DNA of 5,618 bases from Dehalococcoidia bacterium (lineage in GTDB: Bacteria > Chloroflexota > Dehalococcoidia > Lucifugimonadales > JAGWBF01), in assembly GCA_021296015.1 (NCBI GenBank), contig JAGWBG010000112.1, positions 1 to 5,618 of the forward strand, in the 5' to 3' direction. The position numbers and the translations under genes were made by a program. Of this stretch, positions 1 to 5,329 are shown in pieces (position 1 is the stretch's first letter; the number at the start of each line of letters is the position of its first letter). The notes beneath the pieces are model-generated. The model was not told the DNA's origin. It did no database searches and saw only the letters and a program-made list of their open reading frames with translations.

Positions 1-786
1 GACTTTTGTGACCGGGCAGCCGGATTGGTCCAGTCCACTCCCGGCACTGTCTTGATTGCGACGGGCTTCTATATATCCAAAGCGGGAGCGCCCGAGACCG
101 ACGGCCCACCGGGGGCGCTGGCCCTGGGACGAGCGTTGGAGTCCTTGGGGTACCGCATATTCTACGTTACCGACCGTTACACCATGCCCGTGCTGAGTCC
201 ATTCGTGGGCACTGAGGCCCAACTGGTTGACTTCCCGATTTCGGATGACGACTCCAGCGAAGGGTTCGCCAAGGAGTTGCTGTCCAGGCTTGAGCCATCC
301 TTGCTCATATCCATCGAAAGGTGTGGACTTACCGGAGACGGTGAGTACCTCAACATGCGGGGCGTAGACATATCTCCCCAAACGGCCAGGGTTGACCATC
401 TGTTTCTCCAGCACCCCCGGACGATAGGAATCGGGGATGGCGGCAACGAGATTGGGATGGGGAACCTGGCGACGTACATCCCGCAAGTAGCGCCCCTGCC
501 CAATCGTCCTGCTACCACGTGTACCACGCATCTGGTCATATCCAGCACGTCGAACTGGGGGGGCTATGGACTGACAGCAGCCCTGTCCCGCCTGGTGGGT
601 AGGGACCTATTGCCGGGTCTGGAAGAGGAGGGAGCGTTAATACGACGGATGGTCGAGCTGGGCGCGGTGGACGGCGTGGTTGGAGAAAGCCGGCATTCCG
701 TTGATGCCATGAGTATTGAGGAACACGGCAAGGCGTTAGATAGTTTACATAATCTGCTGAGCGAGGAAGGCATACGCCACAAATAG
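1..786 (+). CDS. D-glutamate cyclase-like protein (DUF4392), 5' end missing
   Basis: The frame is open from base 1 to the TAG at 784-786, giving 261 residues; the true start lies before the window. A TTG at 25 is possible, but coding-like sequence precedes it and the family normally has a few dozen residues before the TGF strand, so I treat the gene as 5'-partial. Landmarks in the fragment are ATGF (about 20-23), PETDGPPGA (31-39), SIERCG (104-109), GDGGNEIGMGN (145-155) and SSTSNWGGYG near residue 182. This is the pattern of DUF4392, the domain of vertebrate D-glutamate cyclase (DGLUCY/C14orf159), which converts D-glutamate to 5-oxo-D-proline. Family membership is read from these motifs; the substrate in this organism is inferred. 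No glutamate racemase or oxoprolinase gene is in view. The gene is convergent with the dehydrogenase, with 30 bp between the two stops. Confidence 0.88.
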   Translation, partial: DFCDRAAGLVQSTPGTVLIATGFYISKAGAPETDGPPGALALGRALESLGYRIFYVTDRYTMPVLSPFVGTEAQLVDFPISDDDSSEGFAKELLSRLEPSLLISIERCGLTGDGEYLNMRGVDISPQTARVDHLFLQHPRTIGIGDGGNEIGMGNLATYIPQVAPLPNRPATTCTTHLVISSTSNWGGYGLTAALSRLVGRDLLPGLEEEGALIRRMVELGAVDGVVGESRHSVDAMSIEEHGKALDSLHNLLSEEGIRHK

Positions 787-814
787 CTGCATTTTGAGAC
801 CTTTGGGTAACTTT

Positions 815-844
815 CGTCATTCCGGCGAAGGCCGAAATCCAGGG
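815..844. repeat. Dispersed CGTCATTCC...GAATCCAGG repeat, copy 1
   Basis: The block reads CGTCATTCCGGCGAAGGCCG and then AAATCCAGGG. It matches the short dispersed repeat found in many bacterial genomes, of the form CGTCATTCC-(C/G)GCGAAAGC-(C/G)GGAATCCA. It can fold: ATT-c-CGGC (819-826) pairs with GCCG-a-AAT (831-838) around a GAAG loop, giving 7 pairs with one mismatch. It lies between two convergent genes and overlaps the 3' end of the dehydrogenase. No T-run follows on either strand, so a role as an intrinsic terminator is not supported. Confidence 0.75.
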
Positions 845-1743
845 TCTTCGTCAACGCCGAGGGACACCCTCACCCCGGACCTCTCCTCCAGTGGTAAGAC
901 CAGACAAGAGACATCCAACTCACCCATACCCTTATTGATGGCTTCCTGGACCATCTCCAGGGCGCGGTCTCCGGCTGGAGTAGGCACCCCGATTCCCCTG
1001 GCATACTCGTGTATCAGTCCCATGTCCTTGGCAATCAGCCTTAGCGGGGCCCGGGCGTTTTCGAAGTCCCGCTCAACCATTGAGGGGCCGTTTCGAGAGA
1101 GCATGAAGCTGGTTCCCCAGCTTGTGCCCAGTATTTCCATAATTGTCTCCGGGTCCGCTCCGGCTTTGACCCCGATTAGCATGGCCTCGGCCGCAGCCTG
1201 GGAGTGGATGCCCACCAGCAGCTGGTTTATCAGCTTCACCACACTGCCTGAGCCGGTGGGCCCCACATGACGTATGTTAGCTCCAAACGCCTTGAATACA
1301 GGGTAAGCCTTCTCAAGGACTGTCTGATTGCCGCCGACCATGATGGTAAGAGTACCGTCGGCGGCCCTCTCTACACCGCCGCTTATGGGAGCGTCGAGAA
1401 AGGCGGCCCCTCTGGACTCCGCCGCCTCGGCAATCTTGAGAGAAGTGGAAGGGGCCACGGTACTGTGGTCTACAAGAACCTGACCGGGTCGCGACGACGA
1501 GACGACCCCGCCGTCTCCAAGGAATACACTCTCCACTGTTGGAACATCCGGCAGGCAGGTGAGAACGATGTCCGAGGCAACTGTGACCTCCGCGGGTGAG
1601 GAGGCTTGCTGGGCACCCAGACTGACCATTTCCTCCACCTTGCCACGGCTGCGGTTATGCACGGTGAGGTGAAAACCGGACTTGAGCAGGCGCCGGGACA
1701 TAGGCATACCCATTCTGCCAAGGCCTATAAAGCCGACTTTCAT
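817..1743 (-). CDS. NAD(P)-dependent 3-hydroxyisobutyrate dehydrogenase-family oxidoreductase
   Basis: A 308-aa cytosolic beta-hydroxyacid dehydrogenase. The N-terminal Rossmann fold starts at once with GFIGLGRMG (residues 4-12), the dinucleotide-binding loop. DHSTVAPST (92-100) follows, then the substrate-binding DAPISGG (117-123) and the catalytic-lysine helix GSGSVVKLINQ, with K170 and N173 in the usual places. KDMGL (239-243) lies in the C-terminal helical domain. The family includes 3-hydroxyisobutyrate, tartronate semialdehyde and succinic semialdehyde reductases; the motifs do not settle the substrate. The ATG at 1743 is preceded by AAAAGGAG (1750-1757) six bases upstream, an excellent start. 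The homologous part seems to end near residue 287. The tail ends in DPGFRPSPE, which together with the TGA stop is translated dispersed repeat. The gene is alone on its strand here and divergent from the PH-like gene. Confidence 0.93.
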   Translation of the reverse strand: MKVGFIGLGRMGMPMSRRLLKSGFHLTVHNRSRGKVEEMVSLGAQQASSPAEVTVASDIVLTCLPDVPTVESVFLGDGGVVSSSRPGQVLVDHSTVAPSTSLKIAEAAESRGAAFLDAPISGGVERAADGTLTIMVGGNQTVLEKAYPVFKAFGANIRHVGPTGSGSVVKLINQLLVGIHSQAAAEAMLIGVKAGADPETIMEILGTSWGTSFMLSRNGPSMVERDFENARAPLRLIAKDMGLIHEYARGIGVPTPAGDRALEMVQEAINKGMGELDVSCLVLPLEERSGVRVSLGVDEDPGFRPSPE

Positions 1744-1749
1744 AAAGGG

Positions 1750-1757
1750 CTCCTTTT
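1750..1757 (-). promoter_or_regulatory. Ribosome binding site of the dehydrogenase
   Basis: On the minus strand AAAAGGAG stands six bases before the ATG at 1743. It is the strongest Shine-Dalgarno sequence in the window and fixes the start of this gene. Confidence 0.85.
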
Positions 1758-1776
1758 CTTCTTGTAGATACCACTA

Positions 1777-1818
1777 CTCTAACATAGAGATAACCCTTAA
1801 GATACTGAGATTATCCCA
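1777..1818 (-). promoter_or_regulatory. Possible extended -10 promoter and leader hairpin for the dehydrogenase
   Basis: On the minus strand TGG-GATAAT (GATAAT at 1815-1810) resembles an extended -10 element, with no good -35. Initiation near 1803 would give a leader of about 60 nt. That leader contains a perfect 5-bp hairpin, CTCTA-TGT-TAGAG (1789-1777). The promoter call rests only on similarity to consensus and is weak; the hairpin is visible directly. Confidence 0.3.
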
Positions 1819-1857
1819 TGCCAAGGTGTACTAATGTGGGGGGATGTGTGCTAAAAT

Positions 1858-2418
1858 ATGTCTATGCAGCAGCAACCTGAACAACCAGTGCACTGGGATA
1901 GACACAGTTCGGCTATGAACTTCACTCTGATTCTGGCCGTAGTGGTGGCGGTAATTGGCGCCCTTTCCGCCCTCCCGCTTCTGGTAGTAGGCCTGATTGT
2001 AGCAGCCTTCAGTTGGCTCACCACCCCATCCCAGTATGCGGTTTTCAGCGACCGGCTGATTATCTACTATGGCAAGCCACGAGTGCGTCATGTACTCTTT
2101 CAGAGGATTGAGCAGATAGAGCTACTCAGCTTACCCATTGGCAGTAGGCTGCGAGTGCGCCTTGAGGGCGGTCGGATGCTGTTCATCCAGCCCCGGGACC
2201 CGGAAGAGTTTCAAAGCAAGTTCCAGGTGGCCCTGGACTCTTACCATGGCGACCATCCTGGGGAGCTGCAGAGTCAGATAGAGGTAGATCCCGAGTATGA
2301 GTTCCCTCCGGTCAGGGGTCGGGACTATGCCACACTGTCCTCACAAAGCGCGTCTGGTCCCCAAGCTAAGCGTCCACCTCCGATGCCATCCTCCCCAGTG
2401 TGTAGGTTTCGTTCCTGA
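1858..2418 (+). CDS. Small membrane protein with bacterial PH-like domain
   Basis: A 186-aa protein. A short polar N-terminus is followed by a hydrophobic stretch at about residues 22-54, long enough for a helical hairpin of two membrane segments. A compact beta-rich module (about 59-127) then begins SQYAVFSDRLIIYYGKP and continues through IEQIELL, RLRVRLEGG and FIQPRDPEEF. This order (two membrane helices, then Y-x-v-x-x-D-r-L-x-I-x-x-G and a final i-x-P-x-x-p-e-e-F) is typical of bacterial PH-like (bPH) proteins, so I infer a peripheral domain on the inner face of the membrane. The tail (about 135-186) is polar and Pro/Ser-rich, probably disordered. The ATG at 1858 is the first possible start, because TAA at 1852-1854 closes the frame; a second ATG is at 1864. 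No good ribosome site is present, only a G-run 14 bases upstream. The last 17 codons and the stop overlap the convergent zinc-ribbon gene. Confidence 0.75.
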   Translation: MSMQQQPEQPVHWDRHSSAMNFTLILAVVVAVIGALSALPLLVVGLIVAAFSWLTTPSQYAVFSDRLIIYYGKPRVRHVLFQRIEQIELLSLPIGSRLRVRLEGGRMLFIQPRDPEEFQSKFQVALDSYHGDHPGELQSQIEVDPEYEFPPVRGRDYATLSSQSASGPQAKRPPPMPSSPVCRFRS

Positions 2419-3358
2419 TGCGTAGATCGAAATAGACCAGCGCACCGCCGATGAAGGCTATTGGCGTCACAGTGCTGACAAAGACGGAGACCAATATAGT
2501 TCCAGCAATGAAATTGAATCCTGAGACGATGGACCCGGGTATGCTGACGAGCAGACTTGCCAGTATAAGCAGTACAACGAAGACCACGCCAATTCCGAAA
2601 ACACGCCACCAGCTTCCTCGCACCAGCCCGTAGCTACGGCCCAGCGCTTCCTTCGGACCCCTCCTGCCCTCGATGATTATGGCCTCGGTATAGAAAAACC
2701 ATCGCACCAAGATGTAGAAGAACAGGGGAATCCCGATGACAGTTGCTATGAGGATAACGGAAGCCAGAATGAAAAGTATGGTAGTGCCTATCAAGGACAG
2801 TACCCTGTTCCAGGCCCTCACGTAGCACTGGCCGACAGTAGTCTTCCTTCCCAGGTACTGGTATGCCACAGCGTAGACCATCGCTCCTGCTGCAAGGATT
2901 GACATCACAACGCCGGCTATAAAGAACAATATGGATGCCCCCAATGGCATCGGGACTATCTCTCCGATGAGAGAGGGAATCTGGGAGACTAGCGCAATGA
3001 GATAGAAGTTCCAGAAGTTTTCTCGATATATCCTGAATGTTTCTCCCAGCAGGCCGTCCAGATTCCTGGGTATAAGAACGCCCGTTGTGGGAGTATACCC
3101 TGAAGGTGGGTAGTACGGGTGAGCGTCACTATTTGACGCCGGTGATGTGCCGCCTCTTTCCGCCGGTAGAGCTTGCAAAGGCTCTCCGCAGCTTGCGCAG
3201 GACATTGCCCCATGGACGTTCTCCGCCCCGCAGTTGGTGCAATAGACCACAGGCTCCCCGCCTTCTGGCCGTCCGCTGGAGTCGGATAGTGGGACGCCAC
3301 AGTTAGCGCAGTATTCAGCTTCGGGTGGGTTTTCCGATCCACAGGTTGGACAATTCAT
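2366..3358 (-). CDS. Double zinc-ribbon polytopic membrane protein
   Basis: A 330-aa protein with two N-terminal zinc ribbons: C3-x2-C6 with C17-x2-C20, and C40-x2-C43 with C54-x2-C57. A Ser/Pro/Tyr-rich linker (about 60-93) leads to a membrane domain introduced by LLGETFRIYRENFWNF (103-118). Hydrophobic segments lie at about 119-137, 142-168, 188-224 (probably two), 253-274 and 285-309. The loop EALGRSYGLVRGSWWRVFGI (237-256) and the terminal YFDLRIRNE (309-317) are hallmarks of membrane proteins related to the glycerophosphodiester phosphodiesterase membrane-domain group. No catalytic motif is visible, so I assign no enzyme activity; the ribbons may bind protein or sense metal at the cytoplasmic face. 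The ATG at 3358 has a nearby AGGGT (3364-3368) and a better AAGGAG (3373-3378), the latter unusually far at 14 bases. It is convergent with the PH-like gene. Confidence 0.87.
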   Translation of the reverse strand: MNCPTCGSENPPEAEYCANCGVPLSDSSGRPEGGEPVVYCTNCGAENVHGAMSCASCGEPLQALPAERGGTSPASNSDAHPYYPPSGYTPTTGVLIPRNLDGLLGETFRIYRENFWNFYLIALVSQIPSLIGEIVPMPLGASILFFIAGVVMSILAAGAMVYAVAYQYLGRKTTVGQCYVRAWNRVLSLIGTTILFILASVILIATVIGIPLFFYILVRWFFYTEAIIIEGRRGPKEALGRSYGLVRGSWWRVFGIGVVFVVLLILASLLVSIPGSIVSGFNFIAGTILVSVFVSTVTPIAFIGGALVYFDLRIRNETYTLGRMASEVDA

Positions 3359-3387
3359 AATTTACCCTTATTCTCCTTACTTACCAG

Positions 3388-3413
3388 CACAAAGTTTACA
3401 TTGTAGCTTTGTG
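3388..3413. promoter_or_regulatory. Nested inverted repeat upstream of the zinc-ribbon gene (possible operator or leader hairpin)
   Basis: CACAAAG (3388-3394) and CTTTGTG (3407-3413) are perfect 7-bp inverted arms. Between them TACA-T-TGTA (3397-3405) is a second palindrome on nearly the same axis; the joins are TT on one side and G on the other. Together they give 11 symmetric pairs with a one-base bulge. The element ends 30 bp before the ATG at 3358. It suits either a dimeric repressor site or a hairpin in the leader. The symmetry is seen directly; the function is inferred. Confidence 0.5.
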
Positions 3414-3509
3414 GGACGCAATGGCCTGAGTATATAAGAAGTCCATGCGATAGTATATATAATGCGGGATAGGCTTCGTTAGCTTACGACGGCAGTAGCT
3501 TGGTTTTTG

Positions 3510-3577
3510 CGAACGTTTCCTGCCATTCCCACGAAAGCTGGAATCCACCCTCCTGCTTTCGCGGGAGTGACGAACGT
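3510..3577. repeat. Dispersed repeat copy 2, full hairpin form with flanking 7-bp direct repeats
   Basis: Left arm CATTCCCACGAAAGCTGG (3524-3541) and right arm CCTGCTTTCGCGGGAGTG (3552-3569) are inverted copies matching at 15 of 18 positions, around a 10-base loop. This is the paired, hairpin-forming version of the repeat in copy 1. CGAACGT occurs on both sides (3510-3516 and 3571-3577), which could be a target-site duplication, although the first bases of the right copy also belong to the usual TGACG repeat end. It lies 17 bp past the stop of the SCO1664-like gene. No T-tract follows, so it is not a classical terminator. Confidence 0.75.
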
Positions 3578-3593
3578 GAAGGGAGAAATTCCT

Positions 3594-4298
3594 CTACCTG
3601 CGGCGGCGTCCCAGACCGGGGTACTCGCGGATGTCAAGCAGCCAACCTATCCTCTGGTCCAGTGAAGCCACCTCTTCCTCGTACAGGAGGCGGACCAACT
3701 CCCGAATCCTCCCCGTGGGATTTTTAAGCTTCTCCTGGCAGGCTGAAAGGTCGTTAAGAAGGGTGTCCGGGATAGGTTCACCTGCGAAGTCCCAGATTGT
3801 TGTTCTCACCTTGACCACGGAGTGAAAGGTGAGGCCGTGGTCTATGCCCCATACCTTCCCGTCATCTCCCCGGATGCAGTGGGAAGCTTTGCGGTCCGTG
3901 TTGTTGGCTGCCAGGTCGAAACAGGCGATTACCCTCAACGCATCGCATTCGGAATCCGACTCTCGGATCGAGAAGTAGTTGATCCGCGGGTCATGCTCCA
4001 CAAAAAGCTGTAGGGAACCAATGCCATAAGGCCCGTCCCTTATGATGGTCAGGGGTATAAAGTCCCACCCCAGAATTTGGCTGAAGAGATAAGCGGCGTA
4101 CTCCCGCTTGTAGAGGGTCCCACTGGGGAAGTCCCAAAGGGGTATCTCCCCCTCCTTGGGTTTGTACACAGCTCTACATTGCCTGGAGCCGTCACAGACC
4201 TTGACCAGAAAGGTGTAGTTAGAACCCAGCCGGGACAACTGGAGGTCGGTGATTTGTCCATGCCGGAGTAGCTTGAGAGTTTCTTCCTGCGAGAGCAT
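3594..4298 (-). CDS. SCO1664 family protein, PI3/4-kinase-like fold
   Basis: A 234-aa cytosolic protein, close to the family's usual length. AVYKPKEGE (43-51) supplies the candidate ATP-binding Lys46. PLWDFPSGTLYKREYAAY (53-70) and RDGPYGIGSLQLFV (87-100) are the most recognisable family blocks. FDLAANNTDR (127-136) fits the D-x4-N-x-D-R catalytic loop of PI3/4-kinase-like enzymes, and GIDHGLTFH (151-159) supplies the likely metal-binding Asp153. The catalytic residues therefore look intact, but whether the substrate is a lipid, a protein or a small molecule is not known. ATG 4298 is the first possible start: TGA at 4320-4322 closes the frame and no other start codon intervenes. The ribosome site is weak (GGA six bases upstream). 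It lies 27 nt behind DUF3090, so co-transcription and perhaps translational coupling are likely. The C-terminus ends in a run of four arginines. Confidence 0.92.
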   Translation of the reverse strand: MLSQEETLKLLRHGQITDLQLSRLGSNYTFLVKVCDGSRQCRAVYKPKEGEIPLWDFPSGTLYKREYAAYLFSQILGWDFIPLTIIRDGPYGIGSLQLFVEHDPRINYFSIRESDSECDALRVIACFDLAANNTDRKASHCIRGDDGKVWGIDHGLTFHSVVKVRTTIWDFAGEPIPDTLLNDLSACQEKLKNPTGRIRELVRLLYEEEVASLDQRIGWLLDIREYPGLGRRRR

Positions 4299-4325
4299 TG
4301 GCGTTCCGAACCTGTGTGGTCAGCC

Positions 4326-4847
4326 TCAGCCTTGAAAGGAAGCGTGTCCGTTTGCCCGAACACACATGTGTCCATCGGGGTTGATAGGTTGCTTGCAGAG
4401 GTAGCAGATAGGCCTTCCGGCCGCGCAGACTTTCAATGCTTCCTTTGCCAGCTCCTCTCCTTGGCTCAAAGTGAGCCAGCAGCTCAACGTGGGGGAGTTT
4501 TCATCCGTTTCTTCTATATCGTGGACTACAACCAGGAAACAGTTGCTGGAAGTGTCGTGTCCGAGGACTAGCCGGCCAATCTTGAAGTCCACGTTGTTGA
4601 CTCCTCCGTCCCATGGTGGCTCGGGAGCCTCGCTTCCCGCTTTTCCGGTGCTGCTCGGTAAAGACGAGATAATCTCCTGGATATAGATGGCCAGTTGGGA
4701 AAGCTGCTCCTTTTCTAACCATAAGGATGCTGACCCCGGCCCCGATTCCAGTATGAGCCTGAATGTCCGTTGACCCGGGACGCCTATCGCCTCGGGCTCA
4801 ACTCTGGATATAGCACCAAATCTGTATCTCGCTCTGCTTGCGTCCAT
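4326..4847 (-). CDS. DUF3090 family protein with C-terminal Cys/His metal-binding motif
   Basis: A 173-aa cytosolic protein of unknown function. The family's early block GVPGQRTFRL (22-31) is followed by SLWLEKEQLSQLA (41-53), a Ser/Pro-rich linker (61-79), FKIGRLVLGHD (88-98), and a final AAGRPICYLCKQPINPDGH (142-160) running into CVRANGH. Candidate metal ligands are C148, C151, H160 and C162, with H168 near. I chose ATG 4847 because family similarity starts shortly after it. A longer frame to a TTG at 4955 would overlap the upstream gene and adds nothing recognisable. No ribosome site lies at normal distance (AAGGAATT is about 15 nt away), but a promoter-like element is placed for a nearly leaderless transcript. 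DUF3090 is commonly beside SCO1664, in Actinobacteria often also with a histidine phosphatase that is absent here. A joint role of the pair is inferred from this linkage. Confidence 0.9.
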   Translation of the reverse strand: MDASRARYRFGAISRVEPEAIGVPGQRTFRLILESGPGSASLWLEKEQLSQLAIYIQEIISSLPSSTGKAGSEAPEPPWDGGVNNVDFKIGRLVLGHDTSSNCFLVVVHDIEETDENSPTLSCWLTLSQGEELAKEALKVCAAGRPICYLCKQPINPDGHMCVRANGHASFQG

Positions 4848-4856
4848 GGCAGTAAT

Positions 4857-4886
4857 ATAATAATTCCTTGTTGGCCTATTTGACAA
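4857..4886 (-). promoter_or_regulatory. Candidate promoter for the DUF3090-SCO1664 pair
   Basis: On the minus strand TTGTCA (4886-4881) and TATTAT (4862-4857) each differ from consensus by one base and are 18 bp apart. Initiation about seven bases on would fall within a few bases of the DUF3090 ATG at 4847, predicting a very short or absent leader. This would explain the lack of a well-placed ribosome site. The call is by inspection only. Confidence 0.45.
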
Positions 4887-4912
4887 GCTCTCCGATTGTA
4901 TACGACTGGTTT

Positions 4913-5233
4913 CTAATCGAATAGCTCTTCGTCGGAGAAGAAAGGCCTGTCCCAATCAGGGTCTGGGCGGTCCAGCAGCTTGCTGGTGTACAGACGGCAA
5001 GCCTTGAGCCACAGTAAAATGACGGCAGCGGTGATTACTTCTCCCGGTTGCTGGATTGGCTGTCCGTATTTATTCAGGAGCCATTCTTTGTATCCGGCGG
5101 CGAAGAATTCGTTCAAGAACTCCGTCGGCTCACCCCCGGCATAGGAAGAGGCCCTGAGAATCTCCACCGGGACCTCCGAACCTAACATGTTCGGATGCTC
5201 CCGGACCATCTGGATGTACTGCTTCTCTGTCAT
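4913..5233 (-). CDS. Unrecognised 106-aa protein upstream of DUF3090
   Basis: I do not recognise this family. The frame gives an amphipathic N-terminal half (MTEKQYIQMVREHPN...), an aromatic helix-like stretch EFLNEFFAAGYKEWLLNKYG (38-57), a hydrophobic helix GEVITAAVILLWLKACRLY (64-82) and an acidic, proline-containing C-terminus ending FFSDEELFD. It has a single cysteine (C79), no metal motif and no signal peptide. The hydrophobic stretch is too interrupted to call a membrane segment with confidence. The ATG at 5233 is the first ATG, but the upstream sequence is poor in purines and shows no clear ribosome site. Support for a real gene is its protein-like composition, the shared strand with DUF3090 and SCO1664, and good fit between its neighbours. 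It ends 65 nt before the DUF3090 start. Confidence 0.6.
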   Translation of the reverse strand: MTEKQYIQMVREHPNMLGSEVPVEILRASSYAGGEPTEFLNEFFAAGYKEWLLNKYGQPIQQPGEVITAAVILLWLKACRLYTSKLLDRPDPDWDRPFFSDEELFD

Positions 5234-5263
5234 TGACGTGAAAATAGCCGATGAAGCCCCATC

Positions 5264-5293
5264 CTGTCTTTCCTGCGCAATCAGGTATCCATT
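5264..5293. repeat. Dispersed repeat copy 3, degenerate half-element
   Basis: CTGTCTTTCCTGCGCAATCAGG followed by TATCCATT differs at only a few positions from the general form CTGTCATTCCTGCGCAAGCAGG-AATCCATT. It retains a small hairpin, CCTG-CGCAAT-CAGG (5272-5285). The minus-strand reading gives WIPDCAGKT, a telltale read-through of this repeat class. It fills much of the 96-bp gap between the NHL gene end and the 106-aa gene start. Confidence 0.65.
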
Positions 5294-5329
5294 GCGCGAC
5301 CCTTCTCAAGGTCATAGTGATTGCACGGA

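Larger units (their letters stand above)
3359..3593. other. Non-coding spacer between zinc-ribbon and SCO1664-like genes
   Basis: This spacer holds the nested dyad (3388-3413), two copies of AGTATATA (3429-3436 and 3452-3459) 23 bp apart, and the second dispersed repeat (3510-3577). On the minus strand the AT boxes read TATACT, close to a -10 hexamer, so transcription of the zinc-ribbon gene may start here, but no matching -35 is visible. A perfect TATAAT on the plus strand (3458-3463) has no gene downstream on that strand. I see no credible coding sequence. Confidence 0.6.

Noticed and set aside
177..548. Minus-strand open frame of 123 codons
   Set aside because: It is antisense to the D-glutamate cyclase-like gene, whose conserved motifs establish the real frame; this frame shows no recognisable domain.
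794..1270. Plus-strand open frame of 158 codons
   Set aside because: It starts by reading through the dispersed repeat (RHSGEGRNPG) and then runs antisense to the well-supported dehydrogenase.
3458..3463. Plus-strand promoter with a perfect TATAAT
   Set aside because: There is no -35 at 16-18 bp and no plus-strand gene downstream; it is probably a chance match in an AT-rich patch.
3524..3569. Intrinsic terminator for the SCO1664-like gene
   Set aside because: The hairpin is strong and well placed, but no T-rich tract follows on the minus strand, and the structure is explained by the repeat family.
3500..3727. Plus-strand open frame of 75 codons
   Set aside because: Its first part is repeat read-through (CHSHESWNPP...CFRGSDE) and the rest is antisense to the SCO1664-like gene.
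4848..4955. N-terminal extension of DUF3090 to a TTG at 4955
   Set aside because: It overlaps the upstream gene by 43 bp, starts with TTG without a ribosome site, and adds 36 residues with no family similarity.
5130..5315. Minus-strand open frame of 61 codons
   Set aside because: WIPDCAGKT is repeat read-through, and the remainder is an out-of-frame shadow of the 106-aa gene.
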